A stretch of DNA of 38,150 nt. Origin: Roseateles toxinivorans (GTDB taxonomy: Bacteria; Pseudomonadota; Gammaproteobacteria; Burkholderiales; Burkholderiaceae_C). The DNA lies in assembly GCA_945898095.1 (NCBI GenBank), contig CAMDHE010000036.1, positions 1 through 38,150 of the forward strand, given 5' to 3'. Positions 16,127-25,836 of the stretch are shown here, piece after piece (position 1 is the first letter of the stretch; the number at the start of each line of letters is the position of its first letter). The notes beneath the pieces were generated by a model. That model did no database searches and had not been told where the DNA came from. It saw only the letters and a list, made by a program, of their open reading frames with translations. The position numbers and the translations under genes are program-made.

Positions 16127-17422
16127 ATGAATGATCGCTTGCCCGCTGCGCCACAGCGCCCGGTCTGGGGCGTGGCGGCATTGCTTGCGGCCGCCTCGGA
16201 CAGCCTCGCGTCGCGCTTTTCTTCCTGTGTCGTCGGCGGCGAGATTTCAGGCTTTACCCGCGCGGCCAGCGGTCATTGCTATTTCAGCCTGAAAGACGCG
16301 CAAGGGCAGAGTGCCTTGATACGCTGTGCGATGTTTCGACGCGCCGCCAGTCTGCTGGATTTCGCCCCGGGAGACGGCGCCTTGGTCGAGTTGCGCGGGC
16401 GGTTGACGCTTTACGAGCCGCGAGGCGAACTGCAGTTTGTCGTCGAAGCAATGCGCCGCGCCGGGGTTGGTGCGCTGTTTGAACAGTTCTTGCGCTTGAA
16501 GGCCAAACTGGAGGCCTTGGGGCTTTTCGACCCTGATGCCAAACGCAAGCTGCCGGCCTTCCCTCGGCGTATCGGTGTCGTCACCTCGACTGCTGGCGCC
16601 GCCTTGCACGATGTTCTGACCGCTTTGTCGCGCCGTGCCCCGCATATCGAGGTGGTCATCTACCCGAGCCTCGTGCAGGGAGACCAGGCCCCCGCAGCGC
16701 TGGTGCAAGCGCTGCAGACGGCCAATGCCAGGGACGAGGTTGACTTGCTGTTGCTGGTGCGGGGTGGTGGTTCGCTTGAGGATCTCTGGGCTTTCAACGA
16801 TGAAAAAGTGGTGCGTGCGGTGGCCGCGTCAAGGTTGCCGATCATTTGTGGCGTAGGACATGAAACCGACCTGACGCTGGCCGATCTGGCGGCTGATCTG
16901 CGGGCCCCGACGCCGACCGCTGCGGCTGAACTCGCCGCTCCGTCGCTGCAATTCAATCTGGAAGCCTTGAGCGGCCTGGCTGCCGCGCTGCAGCGGCGCA
17001 TCGAACTCGGCCTGGACAGCGCCACATTGCGGCTTGATCGGCTCTCTCTAAGGCTGTCCAGGCCTTCCGCGTTGTTGTCCGGGCAGGTCCGCCGACTGGC
17101 TTTGCTCAGGCAGCGCTTGAGTCAGGCTTTGCCCAGGCTGCAAGCTTTGCAGAACCAGCGTCTGGACAATCTTGCCCGACAGGTATCGCGCGCAATTCCT
17201 GTGGCCTTGCTCAACCATGGCTTGAGGCTGGATGCCTTGCATGCCAGGCTGGCGGCCCTGGACCCCAAACAGGTGCTGGCGCGAGGCTATGCCTGGCTCG
17301 ATGATGGCCAGGGTCATGCACTCACCTCGGTGCATCAACTGCATATCGGCAGCAAAATTCACGCAGTACTGGCTGATGGCGAGGCCGAAATGCAACTTGT
17401 CAGCACGACTGCAAGGTCTTGA
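16127..17422 (+). CDS. xseA: Exodeoxyribonuclease VII large subunit
   Basis: A 431-residue catalytic subunit of exonuclease VII, which degrades single-stranded DNA. The N-terminal OB-fold (about residues 10-110) carries VGGEISGFTRAASGHCYFSLKDAQGQSALIRCAMFRR. The catalytic domain has FPRRIGVVTSTAGAALHDVLTALSRRAP, VQGDQAPAALVQAL, LLLVRGGGSLEDLWAFNDEKVVRAVAASRLPIICGVGHETDLTLADLAADLRAPTPTAAAEL, all diagnostic. A coiled region and the VLARGYAWLDDGQG end complete the normal length. No strong ribosome-binding site is seen before the ATG at 16127. The small subunit gene xseB is not nearby. Confidence 0.96.
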   Translation: MNDRLPAAPQRPVWGVAALLAAASDSLASRFSSCVVGGEISGFTRAASGHCYFSLKDAQGQSALIRCAMFRRAASLLDFAPGDGALVELRGRLTLYEPRGELQFVVEAMRRAGVGALFEQFLRLKAKLEALGLFDPDAKRKLPAFPRRIGVVTSTAGAALHDVLTALSRRAPHIEVVIYPSLVQGDQAPAALVQALQTANARDEVDLLLLVRGGGSLEDLWAFNDEKVVRAVAASRLPIICGVGHETDLTLADLAADLRAPTPTAAAELAAPSLQFNLEALSGLAAALQRRIELGLDSATLRLDRLSLRLSRPSALLSGQVRRLALLRQRLSQALPRLQALQNQRLDNLARQVSRAIPVALLNHGLRLDALHARLAALDPKQVLARGYAWLDDGQGHALTSVHQLHIGSKIHAVLADGEAEMQLVSTTARS

Positions 17423-17432
17423 CGAAGCTGCA

Positions 17433-17438
17433 TACAAT
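17433..17438 (+). promoter_or_regulatory. Possible -10 element of sodB
   Basis: TACAAT lies 43 bases before the sodB start, within a CATACAATCCGCG context often seen at betaproteobacterial promoters. The matching -35 is poor, so the call is weak. It would let sodB be transcribed apart from xseA. Confidence 0.35.
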
Positions 17439-17481
17439 CCGCGCTGGACGAAACCCCCGCTAATCTCACCTAGGAGTTGAT

Positions 17482-18063
17482 ATGGAACATACATTGCCCG
17501 CATTGCCTTATGCCAAGGAAGCCCTGGCGCCTTACTACAGCGCCGAGACGCTGGAGTTTCACCATGGCAAACATCACAACGCCTATGTGGTGAATTTGAA
17601 CAACCTGCAAAAAGGCACTGAGTTCGAAGCATTGGCTCTTGAAGAGATCATCAAGAAGGCCAGTGGCCCGGTCTACAACAACGCAGCTCAGATCTGGAAC
17701 CACAGTTTCTTCTGGAATTGCATGAAGCCCAATGGCGGCGGCGCACCGCAAGGCGCGTTGGCAGATGCGATCAATGCCAAATGGGGCAGCCTGGATGCTT
17801 TCAAGGAAGCATTTACCAAGAGTGCTGTCGGCAATTTCGGTTCAGGTTGGACCTGGTTGGTCAAGAAGGCTGACGGTTCGGTCGACATCGTCAACACCGG
17901 TGCTGCCGGTACCCCGCTGACGTCGGCTGACAAGGCCTTGCTTACGATTGACGTTTGGGAGCACGCTTACTACATCGATTACCGCAATATGCGTCCGAAG
18001 TTTGTCGAGACCTTCCTGTCGAATCTGGTCAACTGGGACTTCGCCCAGGCCAATTACGCCTGA
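17482..18063 (+). CDS. sodB: Iron superoxide dismutase
   Basis: A 193-residue cytoplasmic enzyme that dismutates superoxide. Metal ligands are visible at H27 (EFHHGKHH), H74 (IWNHSFFWN), D157 and H161 (TIDVWEHAYYIDY). The glutamine at residue 70 (NNAAQIWNHSFFW), in place of the later glutamine of Mn enzymes, together with GSGWTWLV supports the iron form. TAGGAGT precedes the ATG with good spacing. It follows xseA by 59 bases and ends at a strong bidirectional terminator. Confidence 0.97.
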   Translation: MEHTLPALPYAKEALAPYYSAETLEFHHGKHHNAYVVNLNNLQKGTEFEALALEEIIKKASGPVYNNAAQIWNHSFFWNCMKPNGGGAPQGALADAINAKWGSLDAFKEAFTKSAVGNFGSGWTWLVKKADGSVDIVNTGAAGTPLTSADKALLTIDVWEHAYYIDYRNMRPKFVETFLSNLVNWDFAQANYA

Positions 18064-18080
18064 AGCGCTCTTCTCGTTGC

Positions 18081-18108
18081 AAAAAGCCGGTCATTGACCG
18101 GCTTTTTT
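18081..18108. terminator. Bidirectional terminator between sodB and the DUF192 gene
   Basis: GCCGGTC (18086-18092) pairs with GACCGGC (18096-18102), with five A before and six T after. The A and T tracts serve as U-runs for transcripts from either side, and the two genes converge here. Confidence 0.9.
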
Positions 18109-18553
18109 ATTTGGGCCAGGGCTGGCCGGTCAACTTGCTACCGGCCTTGATGCCGCGTTTTGCAAACCATCCCTGGTTCATTTCCAGCGCGAAACGGACC
18201 GGCTTGGTCGAGCAATGCGATTCCAGCGATTGTGGTTTCATTTCGATGATGTTGACGATGGCCCCATCGTCGCCAATGAAGGCAATTGAAAGTGGCAGCA
18301 GGGTGTTCTTCATCCAGAAACATTGGGTGGCCCCTGCCTCGAACGCAAACAACATGCCATCGCTGACGCCCATTGTCGGACGGTTCATCAGACCGATCGC
18401 CCGTTGATCTGGCGTTTGCGCCACCTCGGCGTTGATCAAATAGATGCCGACGCCCAGGGTGATCGCCGGGAGTTTTTGCGGCATGGTCTGCGCGCCGGTC
18501 GTGGCGGCGAATGCCAAGGCCGCGAGCAGGAAAAAGCGCGCAATGACCGGCAT
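18107..18553 (-). CDS. DUF192-family secreted protein
   Basis: A 148-residue protein. The ATG at 18553 gives a signal peptide (MPVIARFFLLAALAFAATTGAQT); a start at 18595 would add 14 residues and cannot be excluded, since neither has a good ribosome-binding site. The mature part shows DUF192 marks: VAQTPDQRAIGLMNRPTMGVSDGMLFAFEAGATQCFWMKNTLLPLSIAFIGDDGAIVNIIEMKP and FALEMNQGWFAKRGIKAGSKL. The family is widespread and its function is unknown. It is divergent from ccoI and converges on sodB. The stop codon lies within the shared terminator. Confidence 0.9.
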   Translation of the reverse strand: MPVIARFFLLAALAFAATTGAQTMPQKLPAITLGVGIYLINAEVAQTPDQRAIGLMNRPTMGVSDGMLFAFEAGATQCFWMKNTLLPLSIAFIGDDGAIVNIIEMKPQSLESHCSTKPVRFALEMNQGWFAKRGIKAGSKLTGQPWPK

Positions 18554-18581
18554 CCGGAATCGATGGTGAAGGGGGGCAGTC

Positions 18582-18595
18582 TTGATATATGTCAT
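18582..18595 (+). promoter_or_regulatory. Weak FNR-like site upstream of ccoI
   Basis: TTGATATATGTCAT matches the FNR consensus TTGAT-N4-ATCAA at all five bases of the left half and three of five on the right. Its centre lies 51 bases before the ccoI ATG. For a class II site the -10 would fall near 18618-18625, where TAGATT and GATTAT are weak candidates. Confidence 0.35.
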
Positions 18596-18639
18596 GCTGA
18601 GGTATTGGTTGTCCGCTTAGATTATGCGGCCAAGCCGCC

Positions 18640-20949
18640 ATGCCGACCCCTGTCCAGATCACCTCAGCCAGCGTTGTAGTTGATCCAGCGATCGACGATC
18701 CGATGTTGCTCGCTCCGTTCACCCGTTGGCTGAATCAATCCGGGATTGATGAGCCCGGACTTGCCGAATCCCAGTTCCAGTTGTCAGGACTGCATTGCGC
18801 AGCTTGCGCCGGCATCATCGAACGCGCTTTGCTGGAACTGCCCGGCGTGCGAGCAGCGACGGTGAATGCCGCCAGTGCAAGGCTGCAATTGGTCTGGCAG
18901 CCGGGGGAGACAGCTCTGGCCGGGTTGCTGGCCAGGATCGAGGCTGCGGGCTATGGCGCAGCGCCTGATGTAGCGGCGCCTGCCAGGCAATTGCGTGAGC
19001 GAGAACAACGCCTCCTGTTGTGGCGCTTGTTCGTCGCCGCTTTCTTGATGATGCAGACCATGATGATGGCATCGCCGAGCTACTTTGCGGCCACTGGCGA
19101 TCTGCAACCGGATTTGCTGCGCTTGCTGCAATGGGCTTGCTGGGTATTGAGCTTGCCGGTGCTGCTGTTCTCGGCCGGGCCGTTCTTTCGTTCGGCATTG
19201 CAGCAGATCAAGCAGCGGCAACTTGGCATGGATGTCCCAGTCGCGCTGGGCATGGCGGTGATTTTTATGGTCAGCAGCGCCGCATTGTTCGAGCCTGATG
19301 GCCTTTTTGGCGACCAGGTCTATTTCGATTCTCTGACGATGTTCGTCACCTTCTTGCTCGCGGGACGCTATTTCGAATTGCTTGCGCGCCACCGGGCCGC
19401 AGCGGCGCTCGAAAAGGCCAGCGGGACCTTGCCCGATTGCGTCGAAAGGATAGACCCGGACGGCAGCGGCCAGATGGTGGCGCCATTGCGTTTGCGGGTC
19501 GGGAACCTGGTGCGAGTCTGCGCCGGCCAGGCTTTCCCAGCTGACGGCCGGGTCGAGGCCGGCAGCAGCATGGTGGATGAAGCCTTGCTGACCGGGGAGT
19601 CCCGACCGGTAGCCAAATCATTGGACGATGAGGTGGTAGCCGGCAGCTTGAATCTGCAAGCGCCGCTGTTGATGCGGGTTTTGCGGGTTGGCGCCGACAC
19701 GCGTCTGGATGCGATCGTCAGGCTGATGCGGGAGGCGATGAGCCAGCGTCCGGCCATCAGCCCGCTGGCAGACCGGGTGGCAAGACATTTCCTATGGGTG
19801 GTGCTGCTGCTCGCTGGTGCCGGTGCGCTGTTGTGGAGCTGGCTTGATCCGGCGCGCGCTGTCTGGGTGGCCGTGTCGGTATTGATCGTGACCTGCCCCT
19901 GTGCTTTGTCGCTGGCTGCGCCGAGCGCTTGGCTGGCTGCAACTGCTGCTCTGGCAAGGCGCGGCTTGCTGCTGGTGCGAATCGACCTGCTGGAAACACT
20001 CTGCCATGTCGATACTGTGGTTCTCGACAAGACCGGCACCTTGACCGAGGACCGGATGGAGTTGATGGAACATTGGCTCTATTGCGATCAGGCCGCTTCA
20101 CCAGATCGGGTCGATGTGGCAGCGCATAAAGCAGGCTTGCTGGCGGCAGCGCGAAGCCTGGCACGCCATTCGCAACATCCGTTTTCGCGTGCGATTGCCA
20201 GCAGCGACAGCGTTGATGTTGCCGCCAACTGGACCGATGTTGAGGAAATTCCCGGCAAAGGCTTGCAGGCGACTGACCCGCAAGGCCAAACTTGGCGGCT
20301 CGGCGCACCGGTCTGGGTCTACCAGGGCCAGCTGGCCGGTAACGCTCAAATCCAGGCCGCTCAGCTCGCTTTCGGCCGTCCCGGCGAGCTTCTGTGCCTG
20401 CGCTTTGGCGAGGTCTTGCGCGCCGATGCAACTGCTGCTTTGGCGCGCTTGCATAAGCTGGGTTTGCACAGCTTGCTGCTATCGGGCGATGGTCGGGCAA
20501 GGGTTGAATTATTGGCTGCTCAAGCCGGAGTACAGCAGGCGCAGGGTGATGCAACGCCCGCAACCAAATTGGCGGTGGTGGCGAAGTTGCAATCCGAAGG
20601 TCATTGCGTGCTGATGGTTGGCGACGGCATCAACGATGCGCCAGTGCTGGCATTGGCCGATGCCAGCATCGTGATGGGGCAGGGCGCCATGCTGGCCCGT
20701 GCCAGCGCTGATGGTTTGCTGCTGTCGAATCGCTTGATGGATCTGGTGCTGGCAATTGAGCTGGCCTTGAAGACGCGGCGCGTGATGAAGCAAAACCTGC
20801 TCTGGGCTGCGATCTATAACGCCGCTTGCATTCCGCTGGCAATGGCTGGCTTGCTACCGCCCTGGGCTGCCGGATTGGGCATGGCCGCAAGCTCGGCTCT
20901 GGTGGTGCTCAATGCCCAGCGACTGGCAATCCCCATAGCAGAGAAATAG
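18640..20949 (+). CDS. ccoI: Copper-exporting P-type ATPase for cbb3 oxidase assembly
   Basis: A 769-residue P1B-type ATPase of the CcoI/FixI (CtpA-like) group that moves copper out of the cytoplasm for insertion into cbb3 oxidase. Parts in order: N-terminal metal-binding domain with GLHCAACAGII (C53, C56), membrane spans, the transport motif CPC (C419-C421, in VTCPCALSLAAPS), phosphorylation motif DKTGTLTED (D463), the HP motif in SQHPFSRAI, and GDGINDAPVLALADASIVM (G661-D666). The actuator motif is LLTGES. Its place in front of ccoS and ccoN argues for oxidase assembly rather than copper resistance. ccoS follows after 14 bases. Confidence 0.94.
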   Translation: MPTPVQITSASVVVDPAIDDPMLLAPFTRWLNQSGIDEPGLAESQFQLSGLHCAACAGIIERALLELPGVRAATVNAASARLQLVWQPGETALAGLLARIEAAGYGAAPDVAAPARQLREREQRLLLWRLFVAAFLMMQTMMMASPSYFAATGDLQPDLLRLLQWACWVLSLPVLLFSAGPFFRSALQQIKQRQLGMDVPVALGMAVIFMVSSAALFEPDGLFGDQVYFDSLTMFVTFLLAGRYFELLARHRAAAALEKASGTLPDCVERIDPDGSGQMVAPLRLRVGNLVRVCAGQAFPADGRVEAGSSMVDEALLTGESRPVAKSLDDEVVAGSLNLQAPLLMRVLRVGADTRLDAIVRLMREAMSQRPAISPLADRVARHFLWVVLLLAGAGALLWSWLDPARAVWVAVSVLIVTCPCALSLAAPSAWLAATAALARRGLLLVRIDLLETLCHVDTVVLDKTGTLTEDRMELMEHWLYCDQAASPDRVDVAAHKAGLLAAARSLARHSQHPFSRAIASSDSVDVAANWTDVEEIPGKGLQATDPQGQTWRLGAPVWVYQGQLAGNAQIQAAQLAFGRPGELLCLRFGEVLRADATAALARLHKLGLHSLLLSGDGRARVELLAAQAGVQQAQGDATPATKLAVVAKLQSEGHCVLMVGDGINDAPVLALADASIVMGQGAMLARASADGLLLSNRLMDLVLAIELALKTRRVMKQNLLWAAIYNAACIPLAMAGLLPPWAAGLGMAASSALVVLNAQRLAIPIAEK

Positions 20950-20963
20950 ACCGGAACCCTGCC

Positions 20964-21164
20964 ATGGATGTGCTCTATCTGTTGATTCCGCTGTCAGTGC
21001 TGCTGGTGCTGATGATTGTTGGTATTTTCGGCTGGGCGATCAATAACGGCCAGCTGGAGGACCTCGAACGCGAGGGTGGGCGAATTCTGGAAGATCCAGT
21101 GGGATTTGATGAATATCAAGCCTCGTCAATTGATGCTGACAAAGAATCCTCCCGGTCGAACTAA
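20964..21164 (+). CDS. ccoS: cbb3 oxidase assembly protein CcoS
   Basis: A 66-residue protein with one N-terminal membrane span (MDVLYLLIPLSVLLVLMIVGIFGWAI) followed by the family mark NNGQLEDLEREGGRILED. CcoS is needed to fit haem and copper into cbb3 oxidase. It lies between ccoI and ccoN. An exact FNR consensus lies inside its coding sequence at 21106-21119, so the 3' third of the gene also appears to act as promoter DNA. Confidence 0.92.
   Translation: MDVLYLLIPLSVLLVLMIVGIFGWAINNGQLEDLEREGGRILEDPVGFDEYQASSIDADKESSRSN
21106..21119 (+). promoter_or_regulatory. Exact FNR box within ccoS, upstream of ccoN
   Basis: TTGATGAATATCAA is a perfect match to TTGAT-N4-ATCAA. Its centre is at 21112.5. 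An activator at -41.5 would place the start site near 21154 and the -10 near 21142-21147, where AAGAAT matches TATAAT at four of six bases. The ccoN ribosome-binding site follows at 21172-21177. Confidence 0.8.
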
Positions 21165-21185
21165 GAGTTCCAAGGAGCCAATGCA

Positions 21186-22631
21186 ATGGCAAAGTCAGCA
21201 GGTCCAGTAACAACCGCAAGTGTTTACGATGATGGCGTGGTGCGTGCCTTTGCCCTGGCTTCTGTCCTCTGGGGGGTCGTGGGCATGTTGGTGGGTGTGA
21301 TCATCGCCTCCCAATTGACCTGGCCCGAGTTGAATTTCGGCATTCCATGGCTCAGCTACGGACGCCTGCGGCCCTTGCATACCAATGCGGTGATCTTCGC
21401 TTTCGGCGGTTGCGCCTTGTTTGCGACCGCCTTCCATGTGGTCCAGCGTACCGGTCAGACCAGGCTGTTCGCGCCGGGCTTGGCCTGGTTCACCTTCTGG
21501 GGTTGGCAGCTGGTGATCCTGGCTGCGGCAATCACGCTCCCGCTGGGTCTCACCCAAGGCAAGGAATATGCCGAACTTGAATGGCCAATCGACCTCCTGA
21601 TCGCAGTTGTCTGGGTCTCTTACGCAATCGTCTTTTTCGGCACCATCGGCATTCGCAAGGTGCGGCATATCTATGTGGCGAACTGGTTTTTCGGGGCTTT
21701 CATCATTGCGGTGGCCTTGCTGCATATCGTCAACAGCGCAGCGATTCCGGTCAGCCTGACCAAGAGCTATTCGGCCTATGCTGGCGTGCAGGATGCGATG
21801 GTGCAATGGTGGTATGGCCACAATGCGGTGGGATTTTTCCTGACTGCCGGTTTCCTCGGAATGATGTACTACTACATTCCGAAACAGGCTGGCCGACCGG
21901 TCTACAGCTACCGCCTGTCGATCGTGCATTTCTGGGCCTTGATCTTCACTTATATGTGGGCCGGCCCGCACCATCTGCATTACACCGCCTTGCCAGATTG
22001 GGCGCAGAGCGTGGGCATGGTGTTTTCACTGGTGCTGCTGGCGCCGAGCTGGGGCGGCATGATCAACGGCATCATGACTTTGAGCGGCGCCTGGCACAAG
22101 CTGCGTGATGATCCGATTCTGAAGTTCCTGATCGTTTCGCTGTCCTTTTATGGCATGTCGACTTTCGAAGGTCCGATGATGTCGATCAAGACGGTGAATG
22201 CGCTCAGCCATTACACCGACTGGACCGTCGGCCACGTGCATTCGGGCGCCCTGGGCTGGGTCGGCATGATCTCGATGGGAAGTCTTTACCACTTGATCCC
22301 GCGGATGTATGGCCGGACCGAGATGTTTTCGAAACGCGCTATCGAACTGCATTTCTGGATCGCGACCCTGGGCATCGTGCTCTACATCGCTGCGATGTGG
22401 ATCGCCGGTGTGATGCAAGGTCTGATGTGGCGTGCGGTCAATCCGGACGGAAGTCTGGTTTACACCTTTGTCGAAAGCGTCAAGGCGACTTTTCCCTTTT
22501 ACGCGGTGCGGCTGATCGGTGGTTTGCTCTACCTCTCCGGCATGTTGGTGATGGCTTGGAACGTGATCAAGACGGCAGGACTGGGTCGGCCCGTGCCGAC
22601 GCCGATCCCGGCAGTTCTGGCACATGCTTGA
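21186..22631 (+). CDS. ccoN: cbb3 cytochrome c oxidase subunit I
   Basis: The 481-residue catalytic subunit of a C-family haem-copper oxidase, a polytopic inner-membrane protein that reduces oxygen at low concentrations. Visible ligands: H65 (RLRPLHTNA, low-spin haem b), H212 (YGHNAVGF) and H262-H263 ([13 protein letters not shown]) for CuB, H350 and H352 (GHVHSG) for the two haems. Y256, six residues before the CuB pair, fits the active-site tyrosine of cbb3 enzymes. AAGGAG (21172-21177) has 8-base spacing to the ATG at 21186. An FNR box lies upstream within ccoS, which fits induction at low oxygen. Confidence 0.97.
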   Translation: MAKSAGPVTTASVYDDGVVRAFALASVLWGVVGMLVGVIIASQLTWPELNFGIPWLSYGRLRPLHTNAVIFAFGGCALFATAFHVVQRTGQTRLFAPGLAWFTFWGWQLVILAAAITLPLGLTQGKEYAELEWPIDLLIAVVWVSYAIVFFGTIGIRKVRHIYVANWFFGAFIIAVALLHIVNSAAIPVSLTKSYSAYAGVQDAMVQWWYGHNAVGFFLTAGFLGMMYYYIPKQAGRPVYSYRLSIVHFWALIFTYMWAGPHHLHYTALPDWAQSVGMVFSLVLLAPSWGGMINGIMTLSGAWHKLRDDPILKFLIVSLSFYGMSTFEGPMMSIKTVNALSHYTDWTVGHVHSGALGWVGMISMGSLYHLIPRMYGRTEMFSKRAIELHFWIATLGIVLYIAAMWIAGVMQGLMWRAVNPDGSLVYTFVESVKATFPFYAVRLIGGLLYLSGMLVMAWNVIKTAGLGRPVPTPIPAVLAHA

Positions 22632-22659
22632 TCAACGTTGACCGATAGGAGAGATTGAG

Positions 22660-23286
<627 letters not shown>

Positions 23287-23297
23287 GGGCTGAGGCA

Positions 23298-23450
23298 ATG
23301 GATATCAATCTGGCAAGAACGGCAGTGACCCTGGTGTCAATGCTGGTGTTCTTTTTGATCGTCGGCTGGGCTTATTCAGGCCGCAACAAAAAGCAATTTG
23401 ATGAGATGGCGGTATTGCCGCTCGATGATGATGTCGGTGGGAGGTCTTGA
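23298..23450 (+). CDS. ccoQ: cbb3 oxidase small subunit CcoQ
   Basis: A 50-residue protein starting MDINLARTAVTLVSMLVFFLIVGWAYSGRNKKQFDEMA, with one membrane span followed by a basic-acidic stretch typical of CcoQ, which stabilises the oxidase complex. It starts 11 bases after ccoO and its stop codon shares one base with the ccoP start (TGATG at 23448-23452). Confidence 0.9.
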   Translation: MDINLARTAVTLVSMLVFFLIVGWAYSGRNKKQFDEMAVLPLDDDVGGRS

Positions 23451-24364
23451 TGAGTGACTTTTTCTCCAGCGGATGGTCCTGGTTCGTGGCGATCGGAACG
23501 GTGGGCGGATTGGTTTTCTGCCTGTTGCTGCTGGCCATCGCCAGTCGGCACCAAGTGATGGCGGGGGACAACAGCACCGGCCATGTGTGGGATGAGGACC
23601 TGCGCGAGATGAACAACCCTCTGCCGCGCTGGTGGGCGATTCTGTTCGTGCTCACCATCGTGTTTGCCGGAATCTACCTCGCCATCTATCCGGGCCTGGG
23701 TAGCCGACCGGGCGCGCTGGGATGGTCAAGCGTGGGGGAGTACCAGCAGGAGCAAAGCGATGCGCATGCTGCGATGAATCTTGTCTATGCGAAATATGCG
23801 GGCAAGACAGCCGCCGACCTGGCTCAGGACAATTCGGCGATGGTCACGGGCGAGCGCTTGTTCGCCAATAACTGTTCGGGCTGCCATGGTTCAGATGCCA
23901 AGGGCAGCAAGGGCTTCCCGAATCTGACTGACCAGGACTGGCTCTACGGCGGCGCGCCTGAAAATATCGTGGCAACCATCACCAACGGTCGCAATGGCAT
24001 CATGCCGCCCATGGCCGCCGCCATCGGTGGCCCCGATGACGTGCGCGCTGTCGCCAACTATGTATTGAGCCTGTCGGGCAGCAGCCATGACGCGGCTGCA
24101 GCTCAAAAAGGTCAGGCAAAGTTTGTCATCTGTGCCGCTTGTCACGGCGCTACCGGCGCTGGCAACCAAGCCATCGGAGCACCCAACCTGACCGACAAGA
24201 TCTGGCTGCATGGCCAAGGCGAAGCCGCCGTGATGGCAATGGTCAACCTCGGCAAGAACAACCAGATGCCGGCCCATGCCTCGCGTCTGAGCCCGGAGCA
24301 GGTCCAGGTGCTGGCCGCTTATGTGTGGAGCTTGTCGCGAAGTTCGGCACTTGCGGCTAACTGA
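23450..24364 (+). CDS. ccoP: cbb3 oxidase dihaem cytochrome c subunit
   Basis: A 304-residue subunit that passes electrons from soluble cytochromes to CcoO and CcoN. It has two N-terminal membrane spans (about residues 11-31 and 62-80), the linking motif DEDLREMNNPLPRWW, and two haem c sites: CSGCH (C142-H146) and CAACH (C228-H232). Methionine ligands are likely in IMPPM and NQMPAHASRL. The ATG at 23450 overlaps the ccoQ stop; the frame has a TTG one codon earlier that is less likely. ccoG begins 2 bases after it ends. Confidence 0.97.
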   Translation: MSDFFSSGWSWFVAIGTVGGLVFCLLLLAIASRHQVMAGDNSTGHVWDEDLREMNNPLPRWWAILFVLTIVFAGIYLAIYPGLGSRPGALGWSSVGEYQQEQSDAHAAMNLVYAKYAGKTAADLAQDNSAMVTGERLFANNCSGCHGSDAKGSKGFPNLTDQDWLYGGAPENIVATITNGRNGIMPPMAAAIGGPDDVRAVANYVLSLSGSSHDAAAAQKGQAKFVICAACHGATGAGNQAIGAPNLTDKIWLHGQGEAAVMAMVNLGKNNQMPAHASRLSPEQVQVLAAYVWSLSRSSALAAN

Positions 24365-24366
24365 CG

Positions 24367-25824
24367 ATGCTTGAAGACAAGGCCAAGGGCCAGGGCAGTG
24401 AAAAAGCCGCTGCAGTGATTGAAATAGTTTCCTTGTACGCGGCGCAAAACAAGATCTATCCCCGCTCGGTCAGTGGGGTTTTTTCCAATTGGCGCTGGGG
24501 TTTCGTCTGGTTCACCCAGATCCTGTTTTACGGATTGCCCTGGCTGGATTGGAATTCACGCCAGGCGATCTTGTTCGATCTGGCCAGTCGGCGCTTCTAT
24601 ATCTTCGGCCTGGTGCTCTATCCGCAGGACTTCATCTACCTGACCGGTATGCTGTTGATCTCGGCCTACGCCTTGTTTTTGTTCACGGCCGTGGCCGGGC
24701 GTTTGTGGTGCGGTTTCGCTTGCCCGCAGACGGTTTATACCGAAATCTTCATCTGGATCGAGAAGCTGTTCGAAGGCGACCGGCAAGCCCGTATCAAACT
24801 CGACGCCAAGCCCTGGGGTTTGAATAAGTTGCTGCGCAAAGGCGGCAAGCACGGCGCCTGGATTGCACTGGGCCTGTGGACAGGTTTCAGCTTCGTCGGC
24901 TACTTCACGCCGATTCATTCCCTCTGGGCCGAATCCTTCAGCTTGGGGTTCGGACCCTGGGAATGGTTCTGGGTGCTGTTCTATGGTTTTGCGACCTATG
25001 GCAATGCCGGCTTCATGCGCGAACAAGTCTGCAAGTACATGTGCCCCTACGCGCGCTTTCAAAGTGCGATGTTCGACAAGGACACCTTGATCATCAGCTA
25101 CGACGCCGAACGCGGCGAACCCCGTGGCTCGCGCAATCGCAAGGTCGATGCGCAATCAGCGGGGCTCGGATCATGCATCGATTGCACCTTGTGCGTGCAG
25201 GTTTGTCCTACCGGAATAGACATTCGCAAAGGGCTTCAATACGAGTGCATTGGTTGCGCTGCCTGCATTGATGTCTGCGACGTCGTGATGGACAAGATGG
25301 CTTATCCGCGCGGCCTGATTCGTTACGACACCGAGAACGGACTGAATCAACATCTGAGCCCCGCACAGAAGTTCAGGCGCCTGTTCCGGCCCAGAGTGCT
25401 GTTCTACAGCCTGGTGCTTTTGTTGTTGATCGGTTCACTGCTGGGCAGCCTGCTATTTCTGCGCAGTCCGGTGAAACTGGATGTGGTGCGCGACCGCGGC
25501 GTCATGGCTCGCATCGTCGATGATGGATTTGTCGAGAACCTGTATCGACTGCAAATCATGAATGCCACTGAACAGCCGCAACAGTGCAGCGTGGAGGTCG
25601 CCGGCTTGCAAGGTATTTCGCTGGCGCGACCGGTTGAGGTGAGCGTGGCGCCAGCGCAAGCGCGCTGGGTTACGGTGGCGGTACGTCTACCACCGCAAAC
25701 CGCCGTCATGGCAGGTACCGGCGCGCATCCGATAATGTTTCAACTCCATGCCGGACTGGACAAGGCAGTTTCTCCGACCAGCACCCTGGTGCAGGAAAAG
25801 TCCACCTTCATAGTCCCGCGTTGA
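24367..25824 (+). CDS. ccoG: Polyferredoxin CcoG, copper handling for cbb3 oxidase
   Basis: A 485-residue integral membrane iron-sulphur protein. It has membrane spans near residues 45-60, 80-110, 150-180 and 335-360, cysteine motifs CGFACPQTVYTEIFIW (C115, C119) and CKYMCPYARFQ, and a double 4Fe-4S ferredoxin domain (C270, C273, C276, C280 and C294, C297, C300, C304). A C-terminal immunoglobulin-like domain lies in the periplasm. CcoG is reported to reduce copper for oxidase assembly. It is tightly packed behind ccoP, with a start at 24367. Confidence 0.95.
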   Translation: MLEDKAKGQGSEKAAAVIEIVSLYAAQNKIYPRSVSGVFSNWRWGFVWFTQILFYGLPWLDWNSRQAILFDLASRRFYIFGLVLYPQDFIYLTGMLLISAYALFLFTAVAGRLWCGFACPQTVYTEIFIWIEKLFEGDRQARIKLDAKPWGLNKLLRKGGKHGAWIALGLWTGFSFVGYFTPIHSLWAESFSLGFGPWEWFWVLFYGFATYGNAGFMREQVCKYMCPYARFQSAMFDKDTLIISYDAERGEPRGSRNRKVDAQSAGLGSCIDCTLCVQVCPTGIDIRKGLQYECIGCAACIDVCDVVMDKMAYPRGLIRYDTENGLNQHLSPAQKFRRLFRPRVLFYSLVLLLLIGSLLGSLLFLRSPVKLDVVRDRGVMARIVDDGFVENLYRLQIMNATEQPQQCSVEVAGLQGISLARPVEVSVAPAQARWVTVAVRLPPQTAVMAGTGAHPIMFQLHAGLDKAVSPTSTLVQEKSTFIVPR

Positions 25825-25836
25825 TCGAGGAAAACC

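Noticed and set aside
21130-21143. Second FNR-like site TTGATGCTGACAAA near ccoN
   Set aside because: Only the left half fits; the right half has three of five matches, and it would lie over the predicted -10 region of the better site.
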